Assembly: GCA_964413525.1 (NCBI GenBank) | Contig: CAYPTI010000046.1 | Location: 1-5,357 of the forward strand | DNA length: 5,357 nucleotides | Direction: 5' to 3' | DNA from: CAYPTI01 sp964413525 [NCBI: uncultured bacterium] | GTDB taxonomy: Bacteria > T1Sed10-126 | Shown here: one piece after another, positions 1-5,357 of the stretch | Layout: each line of letters begins with the position of its first letter | Position numbering within the stretch: position 1 is the first letter of the stretch | Program-made: the position numbers and the translations under genes | The notes under the pieces: generated by a model | What the model was told of the DNA's origin: nothing | Database searches by the model: none | Seen by the model: only the letters and a program-made list of their open reading frames with translations

Positions 1-374
1 CGCTGGAACCGGCTCAGCATCCGGGGCAGAATGACCTCCCCGGGAATGGTGGAAGCCCCCAGGACGAGTTCTTCCTCCAGTTCCTTAAAATACCGCAGGA
101 CCTCCCGTTCGAAGTCCTCCCGCACGGCCAGCATGGAACTGGCTTTCCGATAGATCAGTTCCCCCAGCTCGGTCAGGTCATGACCGGACGATTGTCGAAC
201 CAGCAGCGGGGTGTCGAACAGTTCTTCCAGCTGCTTGACGTGGCGGCTAACGGTGGACTGGTTGAGGTCCAGTTCCCGGGCGGCGGCGGAAAAGTTCCCC
301 GATTCAACCACCTGGCAGAACACTTCCAGCTGACGATACCCGACCTGCTGGAGGGCCCAGCTCGGTTCGTTCAT
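1..374 (-). CDS. LysR-family transcriptional regulator, N-terminal part (cut by left edge)
   Basis: I see 124 full codons from an ATG at 374; the gene runs off the left edge. Residues about 13-73 form a typical LysR winged helix-turn-helix: YRQLEVFCQVVESGNFSAAA, then a recognition helix around NQSTVSRHVKQLEE (residues 39-52), then the wing FDTPLLVRQSSG. A linker helix follows, and residues 106-120 (LGASTIPGEVILPRML) begin the LysR substrate-binding domain. Full members have about 300 residues, so roughly 60% is missing. The start ATG overlaps the selB stop as ATGA, so it is the last known gene of the sel unit and is probably translated by coupling. A LysR family linked to selenium metabolism is known; the GASTIPGE stretch and the position after selB suggest membership, but the ligand and target promoters cannot be seen. 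It may regulate the sel genes or selenoprotein genes, which is inference. CysB-like or other LysR roles remain possible. Confidence 0.93.
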   Translation of the reverse strand, partial: MNEPSWALQQVGYRQLEVFCQVVESGNFSAAARELDLNQSTVSRHVKQLEELFDTPLLVRQSSGHDLTELGELIYRKASSMLAVREDFEREVLRYFKELEEELVLGASTIPGEVILPRMLSRFQ

Positions 375-2230
375 TCCGAATCACCCACCCAGATCCGATG
401 GTCCCCGTCCCGATGGGTGTGGCCTTCCTCATCCAGGTACTCCATCAGCGGGATGACGTATTTCCGGGAGGAGTCAAGCCCGTCACGGATGTCCGACAGC
501 CGGAGCCGCTCCCCCTCCTCAAACAGGGTCCGGATCCGATCGAGCAACCGGTCATAAACCTCCCGGTGAAGCAACCGGTCATCGGACAGGTCAACGATGT
601 CCCCGCGGTGGACGGCAAACCGGATGAGTTCCTCCGTTCCGTCCTTGAATTCGTCCCGTCCGGGGGCCTCCAACCCTCCCTCTCGGAGCCGGTCCAGGAT
701 TTGTTGAAGTGTCTCCTCCTGTTCCGGGCTTAACTCGGGTTCAAATTCGCTTCTTCGTATCACGGTGTTCTCTCGAACCAGATCGTGGTCCTCCAGTCGT
801 TGGTAAATGAGGTCCCTGATTTCGGCACCGTCCGGTAGACCCGACTCGTCCAGGGGAAGCCCCGGGGACAGGGGATGGTCCCGATGCCAGCGATCGATCC
901 GGTCCTCCAGTTCCTCCAGCCGCCCCTCAAGCCATCCCTCTCGAAGAACGAATTCTTCCTCAATTTTAATCCCACTCATCTCCTCAAGGACCCCCCGCAC
1001 CCGATCGACGGAAAAGGGAGTTCCGTCGGGCAGTTCATCGAGCCGGTGGGGGGACGAACTCCGAAGCTCGGAGGCGACCAGTCGCTCGACCGTGAAGGGA
1101 AACCGGGACCAGAGAAACTCCCGGTACGACTTCGACTGAAGCCTCCGGTCGGGAGCCGGGTTCAGCACCTCCACCACCCCGAGAACGTGTTGATCGCCAA
1201 AATCCCGCAGAATGACCCGATCCCCGGGGCGGACAAACACCCGCTCCTCCCAGAGCAACCGGACCGGTTCCGGTTCGTCCCCGACGGTCCCCTCTCCGGT
1301 CCGCAGGAGTTTGGCCTCACCGCGACCCGTCCCGAGGTACGCCATGAGCGTCAGGTCGTGGCGGGGTCGATGGACCGGATCGTCCGGTAACCAGCACATA
1401 CCGTCCGCCCGGTCGGTCACGGTCCCTGAATCGGTGGGCGCGCCAATCATGCCGCGCCCAACCCGATCCGGGTCCCAGTCCGGAACGTTGAGGGCGGTTC
1501 GGGTGCCGGGACCGACGTCCTCCAGGGAATCACCGTAGGCCTGGATGGACCGAACTCGTCCCCGGGTGCCAGCCGGCTGAAGTTCAAGGGAATCCCCGGT
1601 TTCAATCCGGCCCCCGCTGAGGCTCCCGGTCACCACGGTCCCCTTCCCTTCCAGCGAGAAAATCCGGTCGATCGGAAGATAGGGTTTCCCCCAATCCTCC
1701 GGTTCCGGGCCGGACGTAAGGGACTCCAGAAGCGCCGTCTTGAGCCGATCGATGCCCTCCCCGGTGGTGCCGCTTACGGGAACCACCGGAGCATCCTCGT
1801 AGTCCGTATCTTCGACAACCTCCTCGATCTCCGCTTCGACGATGAGCTGAAAATCCTCCTCCACCAGGTCGATCTTGGACACCGCGAAACAAATGAACTC
1901 GGGTTCCAGCAGGGAGAGGATTTGAAAGTGTTCCCGGCTCTGCTGCTGCCAGCCGTCCCGGGCCGAGACCACAAACAGGGCTCCCTGAACGGAGCCCACC
2001 CCGGTCACCATGTTTTTGACGAACCGGTGGTGGCCGGGGACGTCAACAAAGCCCACCCGGTACGATCCGAGGTCCATGTGAGCGAACCCCAGGTCAATGG
2101 TGAGCCCGCGCTGTTGTTCTTCCTCCAGCCGGTCGGCGTCCGTTCCCGTAAGCGTCTTGAGCAGGGTCGTTTTTCCGTGATCGACGTGACCGGCTGTGGC
2201 CACGAGCCGGTTTTTTAACCCCTCACTCAT
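371..2230 (-). CDS. selB: Selenocysteine-specific translation elongation factor SelB
   Basis: A 619-residue GTPase, close to the E. coli length of 614, that delivers Sec-tRNA(Sec) to the ribosome at UGA codons marked by a SECIS hairpin. The EF-Tu-like domain shows G1 GHVDHGKT (14-21), the switch I segment RLEEEQQRGLTIDLGF (34-49), G3 DVPGHHRF (63-70), G4 SKID (118-121, Ser in place of the usual Asn/Thr) and G5 SGTTGEG (153-159). Beta-barrel domains II and III follow, starting near IDRIFSLEGKGTVVTG (187-202). The C-terminal winged-helix domains extend to the end; the last, around LDSSRKYVIPLMEYLDEEG (585-603) and HRDGDHRIW (606-614), is the part that binds SECIS RNA in known SelB proteins. I chose ATG 2230 (MSEGLKNRLVATAGHVDHGK) because it sits right before the GTPase motif; an upstream in-frame start would add 26 unrelated residues encoded within selA. 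The start overlaps selA by 8 bases and has no strong Shine-Dalgarno site, which suggests reinitiation after selA. Confidence 0.97.
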   Translation of the reverse strand: MSEGLKNRLVATAGHVDHGKTTLLKTLTGTDADRLEEEQQRGLTIDLGFAHMDLGSYRVGFVDVPGHHRFVKNMVTGVGSVQGALFVVSARDGWQQQSREHFQILSLLEPEFICFAVSKIDLVEEDFQLIVEAEIEEVVEDTDYEDAPVVPVSGTTGEGIDRLKTALLESLTSGPEPEDWGKPYLPIDRIFSLEGKGTVVTGSLSGGRIETGDSLELQPAGTRGRVRSIQAYGDSLEDVGPGTRTALNVPDWDPDRVGRGMIGAPTDSGTVTDRADGMCWLPDDPVHRPRHDLTLMAYLGTGRGEAKLLRTGEGTVGDEPEPVRLLWEERVFVRPGDRVILRDFGDQHVLGVVEVLNPAPDRRLQSKSYREFLWSRFPFTVERLVASELRSSSPHRLDELPDGTPFSVDRVRGVLEEMSGIKIEEEFVLREGWLEGRLEELEDRIDRWHRDHPLSPGLPLDESGLPDGAEIRDLIYQRLEDHDLVRENTVIRRSEFEPELSPEQEETLQQILDRLREGGLEAPGRDEFKDGTEELIRFAVHRGDIVDLSDDRLLHREVYDRLLDRIRTLFEEGERLRLSDIRDGLDSSRKYVIPLMEYLDEEGHTHRDGDHRIWVGDSE

Positions 2231-3599
2231 CGGCCAACACGTCGTGGATCCGGTCGACCAGCGGATCATCCTCGTCAGGAGGAACGGTGCACAGGTCCAG
2301 CACCACACCCGCCCGATCGACCCGACCGAACACGGACGGAGTGCCTCGGCGCAGGGCGGCGATCAACCGCTCCGGATCGTCGACGTCCAGTCGAAGCGCC
2401 CGGGAGTCCCGCGCCTGGTCCGGCAGCGTGCCGCCGCCCACGCGCGCCTCGGTCTCCACCACGCCGACTTCCCCCGAATGATCGCTCGCCGATCGATCCA
2501 TCAGCCGATCCCTCAGCCGGTTGGCCCGTTCCTCCAGTTGACTGACTTCCTGATCGAACAGACGGACGGGCGGAAGTTCCTCGACCCGTTCGTCGACGTA
2601 CAGCTCCAACGTTGCTTCCAGGGCCGCGAGGGTCGATTTCCCGCAGCGCAGGGCACGAAACAGAGGCGATTGTTTGAGGGACTCCACAAGATCGTTCCGA
2701 CCGGCGATCAGCCCGGCCTGGGGACCGCCAAGCAGCTTATCGCCGCTGAAACTGACCAGATCCGCCCCGGCGTCAATGGCCTCCTCAGGAGTCGGCTCAT
2801 GGCGAACCCCCCACCGTTCCGTGTCGAGGAGCGCCCCGCTTCCGAGGTCCATGATCAGAGGGCGGTCGTATTGATCGGCCAGCGGCCTCAGATCCTTGAG
2901 AGCCGGCGTTCCCCCGTAGCCCTTAATGTCAAAGTTACTTCGGTGAACCTTGAGCAAACAGGCGGTATCGGCCCCGATGGCCCGTTCGTAGTCCTCGACG
3001 TCGGTCCGGTTGGTGGTGCCGATTTCCCGTAACTTCGCACCGCTTTCCCGGAGGATTTCCGGGATCCGGAACCCGCCGCCGATCTGGACCATCTCCCCCC
3101 GGGAGAGGACGACTTCCTTCCCCTCGGCCAGGCTGTTGAGCATCAAATAAAGCGCCGCGCTGCAGTTGTTCACCACGGCGGCGGCCGCGGCTCCGGTCAG
3201 TTCCTCCACCAGGGCTTCCGCCCATCGTCCCCGACCTCCCCGATCGCCGGTCTCCCGGCTGACCTCCAGGCTTGCATACCCGGAGGTCACCTCCTCCACC
3301 CGACGGCGAGCCGGTTCGGCGTAAGGGGATCGCCCGAGGTTGGTGTGAAGCAGAATGCCGGTCGCGTTGATCACCGGTTCGATCCGGTCCCTGGAGAGCG
3401 CTTCCAGCCGGTCGTCCATCTCCCGGCGGAGTTCGTCGGCGGACGGGCAACTTCCCCCGGCCCGGATGGAGGTCCTCAGGCGGTCGAGGTACCGGCGAAC
3501 CCGATCGGTGACGAGCCGCTCGGGCAGATCCGTCCCGGCCAGCAGCTTCTCCTTCAATTCATGCACGGACGGCAGGTTCCGAAGTTCGTCCCGGTTCAT
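2223..3599 (-). CDS. selA: L-seryl-tRNA(Sec) selenium transferase (selenocysteine synthase) SelA
   Basis: A 458-residue PLP enzyme of fold type I (E. coli SelA is about 460) that turns Ser-tRNA(Sec) into Sec-tRNA(Sec) with selenophosphate; known bacterial SelA acts as a ring-shaped decamer. Visible family landmarks: N-terminal RNLPSVHELKEKLL (7-20) in the tRNA-binding region; VINATGILLHTNLGRSPYAE (76-95); LEVSRETGDRGGRG (111-124); VVNNCSAALYLMLNSLAEGK (142-161); RGEMVQIGGGFRIPEI (167-182); MDLGSGALLD (250-259); and the PLP-lysine motif SFSGDKLLGGPQAG (283-296), with Lys288 the expected Schiff-base residue. RALRCGKSTLAALEATLELY (315-334) is also typical. No key element looks missing. ATG 3599 has a strong Shine-Dalgarno GGAGGG eight bases upstream and gives the usual N-terminus. 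It lies 190 bases after selD and overlaps selB by 8 bases. Confidence 0.97.
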   Translation of the reverse strand: MNRDELRNLPSVHELKEKLLAGTDLPERLVTDRVRRYLDRLRTSIRAGGSCPSADELRREMDDRLEALSRDRIEPVINATGILLHTNLGRSPYAEPARRRVEEVTSGYASLEVSRETGDRGGRGRWAEALVEELTGAAAAAVVNNCSAALYLMLNSLAEGKEVVLSRGEMVQIGGGFRIPEILRESGAKLREIGTTNRTDVEDYERAIGADTACLLKVHRSNFDIKGYGGTPALKDLRPLADQYDRPLIMDLGSGALLDTERWGVRHEPTPEEAIDAGADLVSFSGDKLLGGPQAGLIAGRNDLVESLKQSPLFRALRCGKSTLAALEATLELYVDERVEELPPVRLFDQEVSQLEERANRLRDRLMDRSASDHSGEVGVVETEARVGGGTLPDQARDSRALRLDVDDPERLIAALRRGTPSVFGRVDRAGVVLDLCTVPPDEDDPLVDRIHDVLADE

Positions 3600-3607
3600 G
3601 CTTCATT

Positions 3608-3613
3608 CCCTCC
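3608..3613 (-). promoter_or_regulatory. selA ribosome binding site
   Basis: GGAGGG on the minus strand, 8 bases before ATG 3599. It supports this ATG as the main start of selA. It also lies inside the last codons of the possible mini-ORF at 3603-3665, so ribosomes translating that ORF would cover the site before terminating next to the selA start. Confidence 0.8.
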
Positions 3614-3631
3614 GGTCCAGGTGTTCTGACG

Positions 3632-3656
3632 CGTCCGGTTGTCCGGCGGCCGGACG
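3632..3656 (-). repeat. Inverted repeat with two alternative hairpins before selA
   Basis: GTCCGG (3655-3650) can pair with CCGGAC at 3646-3641, giving a 6-bp stem with a CCG triloop. It can also pair with a second CCGGAC at 3638-3633; with one extra C-G pair that gives a 7-bp stem with an 11-base loop. The folds exclude each other. The element ends about 18 bases before the selA Shine-Dalgarno. In E. coli a SECIS-like structure in the selAB leader is reported to bind SelB and repress selA; this repeat occupies a comparable place, but an equivalent role is only inference. No T-run follows, so it is not an intrinsic terminator. Confidence 0.5.
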
Positions 3657-3722
3657 GCGGTTCATGGCACTCCAAACAGCACCAACAAATTGTAATGAAC
3701 GGCCCGACTCGGAAACAGATTG

Positions 3723-3787
3723 CTTCGAGCGGTCGGGATAATCACCATACGACTGGAATCATCCGAAGGGGATCCCGACCGCCGAAA
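3723..3787 (-). repeat. Long inverted repeat directly after the selD stop
   Basis: The arms GCGGTCGGGAT (3782-3772) and ATCCCGACCGC (3739-3729) are perfect 11-base complements. Five further pairs (TTTCG with CGAAG, including one G-U) extend the stem outward past a single bulged T at 3728. The loop is 32 bases (3740-3771). The stem begins two bases after the selD TGA. No T-tract follows, so a classic rho-independent terminator is unlikely. It could protect the selD message from 3' decay, separate selD from selA expression, or form part of a switch with the alternative fold at 3703-3737. Confidence 0.65.
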
Positions 3788-3789
3788 GG

Positions 3790-4827
3790 TCAGGCAACCA
3801 CAACCTCCGGGCCTTCGGTTACCCGGCCGATCGGGGCCGACACCAGCTCTTCCCGGTCCAGCAGTGATTCCACGGCCGTCTCTGATTCCTCGGGAACGCT
3901 GAGCAGGAGTCCCCCGGAGGTCTGGGCATCAGCCAGCAACCAGCGGAGCACCTCGTCTTCATCCTCTCGTTCCATCCGCACCCGATCCCGGACCGATTCC
4001 CAGTTGTCCCGGCTCCCGCCGGGAATGGTGCCCGTTTCGATCAACCCCTCCACCCCCTCCAGCCGGGGAAGCCGGTCGCCGTCGATCCGGGCCCCGAGTT
4101 CCTCCCCGAGCATCTCGTACGCGTGGCCCAGGAATCCGTACCCGGTGATGTCGGTCATCGAATGGACGTACCCCTCCTCGGCCAGGCTGACCCCGACGTC
4201 GTTCAGTCGTCCCATCCATTCAATGGCCCCGCTCAACACGTCTTTGTCGACCTCCTGACGTTTGTGGGCCGTGGTCACGATCCCGGTTCCCAGCGGCTTG
4301 GTCAAATACAATCGATCTCCCGGTTGAGCGGTCCCGTTCACAACCAGGGAATCCTCCTCCGCGAACCCGGTCACCGCCATCCCGTAGAGGGGCTCCGGGG
4401 TCTTCACCGTATGCCCGCCCACCAGCATGGCACCCGCCTCCCGGAGGGTTTCCGAACCGGCCGTCAGGATCCGGGCAAGTCGATCCCGGCCCACCTCCTC
4501 CAGCGGCACCCCCACGATGTTGAGGGCCGTCCTGGGAGACGTCCCCATGGCGTACAGGTCGCTTATCGAATTGGCCGCGGCGATTCGGCCGTAGGCCTCC
4601 GGATCGTCAACGATCGGGGTGAAGAAATCCACCGACTGAACCATCAGTTGACCGTCCTCAAGGCGCACGACCCCCGCGTCGTCCGGTCCCCCCCCGACGA
4701 TCAGCTGATCGCCGGCGGTCTGGGCGGGAAGCTGACTCAGGACCTCCACGAGGTCCTCCTGGGCAAGTTTGGAGGCTCACCCGGCACAACCGGACAGTTC
4801 GGTTAACCGTGTCAGTCCGTCGGACAT
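3790..4827 (-). CDS. selD: Selenophosphate synthetase SelD, itself a selenoprotein (TGA codon 17 = Sec)
   Basis: A 345-residue protein (E. coli 347) that makes selenophosphate from selenide, ATP and water, the Se donor for SelA. The ATG at 4827 has AAGGAG 7 bases upstream. The N-terminus reads MSDGLTRLTELSGCAG, then TGA (4779-4777), then ASKLAQEDL. The TGA is codon 17, aligned with catalytic Cys17 of E. coli SelD and followed by the conserved Lys20, so it is read as selenocysteine; Cys/Sec swaps here are known in the family. Position 19 is Ser instead of the second Cys of E. coli. Other landmarks: GPDDAG (47-52), DFFTPIVDD (67-75), SISDLYAMG (87-95), GGHTVKTPEP (137-146), TDITGYGFLGH (225-235) and DAQTSGGLL (300-308). 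Asp50, Asp90 and Asp226 are likely Mg-binding counterparts of the E. coli residues. Starting at GTG 4749 would remove 26 residues including the active site. Expression should depend on Sec incorporation, giving a possible self-feedback. Confidence 0.96.
4739..4779 (-). promoter_or_regulatory. Sec UGA codon and candidate bacterial SECIS hairpin in selD
   Basis: The TGA at 4779-4777 is followed after 19 bases by AGGACCTC (4757-4750), loop GTG (4749-4747) and GAGGTCCT (4746-4739): a perfect 8-bp stem with a 3-base loop. Bacterial SECIS elements lie inside the coding region, with the apical loop roughly 16-37 bases after the UGA, a small loop and a G among its first two bases; this hairpin meets all three. 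A weaker alternative, CCTCC with GGAGG (4773-4769 with 4759-4755), overlaps it. SelB should bind the loop. Pairing and spacing are seen directly; function is inferred. Confidence 0.8.
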
Positions 4828-4834
4828 AGTGGCA

Positions 4835-4841
4835 CTCCTTT
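4835..4841 (-). promoter_or_regulatory. selD ribosome binding site
   Basis: AAAGGAG on the minus strand, 7 bases before ATG 4827. This good site decides the selD start upstream of the Sec codon. The same 9-mer GGAGTGCCA recurs at 3673-3665, before the mini-ORF ahead of selA. Confidence 0.8.
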
Positions 4842-4899
4842 CGGTTCCCTGGGTGGGTTGAGGCCGCGGCGGAATGGTATCATGCACAAGCGTCCCAAT

Positions 4900-5091
4900 C
4901 GGTACGCAGCATACCGTCCCGGCAGCTGTTACTTCTGTGCTCGTAACAACAAATCCCACGATCCGATTCCCTACGGATCCGGTGGGTTCAGAGTGTAGCT
5001 GTTTCACCCCGGCAATCCCACCGTCCCCGGAATGAGCATCAGCTTGACTTCCGTTCGACCCCTCCCGGAAAAATCTCCAATGCAACCGGGA
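4900..5091 (-). promoter_or_regulatory. Structured leader upstream of selD (run of potential RNA hairpins)
   Basis: Between def and selD there is no convincing gene; an open frame (5100-4777) here is only the upstream extension of selD up to its Sec codon. The minus strand offers successive stems: TCCCGG/CCGGGA (5091-5086 with 5068-5063); CGGAA/TTCCG (5053-5049 with 5032-5028); GGTGGG/CCCACC (5022-5017 with 4986-4981) enclosing GGGGTG/CACTCT with a 9-base loop; CCCAC + GATCCG with CGGATC + GTGGG (4986-4955, 2-base bulge); TTGTTAC/GTAACAG (4949-4926); and CGGTAT/GTACCG (4916-4900). CCCACC at 4986-4981 is claimed by two stems, and a second AACCCACC (4859-4852) lies just before the selD Shine-Dalgarno. 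I do not recognise a known riboswitch, tRNA, SRP RNA or 6S RNA. GC-rich DNA gives hairpins by chance, so function is unproven. Confidence 0.35.
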
Positions 5092-5100
5092 CGAAATCAA

Positions 5101-5185
5101 CGGATATCATCCGGATTTATTTTTATAAAAAATATTGCTTGCATATTTTTAGTGACGGAATGACAGAATTTTTATCTCTTACTAT
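5101..5185 (-). promoter_or_regulatory. AT-rich patch, possible promoter region for the sel operon
   Basis: Bases 5111-5160 are about 26% GC in an otherwise GC-rich window. The patch holds an 8-bp AT palindrome, AAAAATAT/ATATTTTT (5150-5143 with 5135-5128), a TATAAA on the minus strand just after it, and a small CGGAT/ATCCG hairpin (5113-5101). A promoter for selD would be expected here, and the low GC supports one, but I find no well-spaced -35/-10 pair; the best is CCGTCA with TATTTT at 18 bases, which is weak. No clear rho-independent terminator for def is visible either, so readthrough from def is possible. Confidence 0.3.
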
Positions 5186-5210
5186 TCCGGTTCGGACGAA
5201 GGGGGATCGA

Positions 5211-5357
5211 CTAGCTGCGACGAAACAGGTCCCGTTTCCGGTTGGTGAGCCGGTCGAGGAACAGCCTGCCGGCCAGGTGATCGATTTCGTGCTGGAAGGC
5301 AACCGCCTCCCAGCCGGTGGCCCGGATGGTTCGGTCATTCCCCTCCGGATCCAGGCC
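5211..5357 (-). CDS. def: Peptide deformylase, C-terminal 48 residues (cut by right edge)
   Basis: The minus-strand frame enters at the right edge and ends with TAG at 5213-5211. The visible 48 residues contain QHEIDHLAGRLFLDR (22-36). This is deformylase motif III (HEXDH), in which the two His residues bind the metal and Glu is catalytic. The enzyme removes the formyl group from the N-terminal Met of new proteins in the cytosol. Full-length proteins are about 150-190 residues, so most of the protein, including motifs I and II, lies outside. It has the same orientation as selD but ends 383 bases before it, so whether it is co-transcribed with the sel genes is unclear. The family call is secure; which paralogue cannot be said. 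Confidence 0.93.
   Translation of the reverse strand, partial: GLDPEGNDRTIRATGWEAVAFQHEIDHLAGRLFLDRLTNRKRDLFRRS

Larger units (their letters stand above)
3603..3665 (-). other. Possible 20-codon leader ORF in frame with selA, ending in TGA
   Basis: An ATG at 3665 opens a frame of 20 codons (MNRRPAAGQPDASEHLDRRE) that ends with TGA at 3605-3603; AGC and then the selA ATG follow at once. The frame is the same as selA, so only this TGA separates the two. A GGAG stands upstream (3673-3670), but with only 4 bases of spacing, which is short. The ORF spans the GTCCGG/CCGGAC repeats. I recognise no homologue, and an ORF this short can arise by chance in GC-rich DNA. If real, it could act as a leader peptide coupling translation to selA, or as a UGA-readthrough sensor; no SECIS matching the usual bacterial model is evident after its TGA. 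Confidence 0.25.

Noticed and set aside
875-1390. Plus-strand ORF of 171 codons opposite selB (and similar ORFs opposite selA and selD)
   Set aside because: These are antisense shadows of conserved genes in GC-rich DNA: low-complexity, rich in Ser/Arg/Pro, with no recognisable domain.
2231-2308. Upstream start for selB adding 26 residues
   Set aside because: The extra residues are encoded inside selA in another frame and resemble no SelB N-terminus; ATG 2230 gives the standard beginning just before the GTPase motif.
3723-3787. Rho-independent terminator ending the selD transcript
   Set aside because: The stem is strong, but no T-run follows (CAATCTGTTTCC comes next) and the loop is very large, so an intrinsic terminator is not supported.
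3600-3789. selC in the selD-selA gap
   Set aside because: The 190 bases hold strong inverted repeats but no tRNA cloverleaf: the 3723-3787 stem-loop is too short and lacks D- and T-arm sequences.
3790-3792. selD stop TGA as a second Sec codon, because a hairpin follows at once
   Set aside because: The protein already has full SelD length, the hairpin loop of 32 bases is far too large for a SECIS, and readthrough would add only about 15 residues before another TGA.
4829-4837. Sigma-54 promoter suggested by TGGCAC on the plus strand (also at 3664-3672)
   Set aside because: The required TTGC element at the fixed spacing is missing in both places; on the minus strand these are the ribosome-site sequences GGAGTGCCA.
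4828-5210. tRNA(Sec) gene (selC) expected near selD
   Set aside because: I looked on both strands for a long acceptor stem, a T-arm with GTTCGA and an anticodon loop with TCA. The TTCGACC at 5053-5059 (+) lacks a pairing T-stem, and no YTTCARN loop sits on a 5-bp stem. selC is probably elsewhere; a tRNAscan or Aragorn run would settle it.

Overview
The window carries most of a bacterial selenium-metabolism operon, all on the minus strand. In transcription order (right to left) it holds: the C-terminal end of a peptide deformylase (def, cut by the right edge); a gene-free stretch of about 380 bases with an AT-rich patch and several potential hairpins; selD (selenophosphate synthetase); a 190-base gap with strong inverted repeats; selA (selenocysteine synthase); selB (selenocysteine-specific elongation factor); and the N-terminal part of a LysR-family regulator cut by the left edge. 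selA/selB overlap by 8 bases and selB/lysR by 4 bases (ATGA), so these three are very probably one translationally coupled unit, and selD is probably in the same transcript.

The genes form a pathway. SelD makes selenophosphate from selenide and ATP. SelA uses it to convert Ser-tRNA(Sec) to Sec-tRNA(Sec). SelB carries that tRNA to ribosomes paused at a UGA followed by a SECIS hairpin. selD itself appears to be a client of this machinery: its reading frame has an in-frame TGA at codon 17, exactly where E. coli SelD has its catalytic Cys17. A perfect 8-bp hairpin with a GUG loop lies 20-38 nt after that TGA, a good bacterial SECIS candidate. The first usable start after the TGA is a GTG that is itself the SECIS loop, so an ordinary gene caller would truncate selD by 26 residues. 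No tRNA(Sec) gene (selC) was found by eye.

The less ordinary parts are the non-coding stretches. The selD leader can be folded as a run of hairpins with competing partners. The selD-selA gap holds a 16-bp hairpin starting directly after the selD stop, with an alternative downstream fold. Just before selA is a possible 20-codon mini-ORF in the selA frame, separated from selA only by TGA-AGC. All three are regulatory hypotheses without comparative support.

Organism: a GC-rich bacterium that decodes UGA as selenocysteine. SelA, SelB and SelD are visibly rich in Asp/Glu, which would fit a halophile, but this is only a lean. Gene content (Sec-containing SelD, sel-linked LysR regulator) would suit an anaerobe such as a sulfate reducer or related group. 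The phylum cannot be settled from this sequence.
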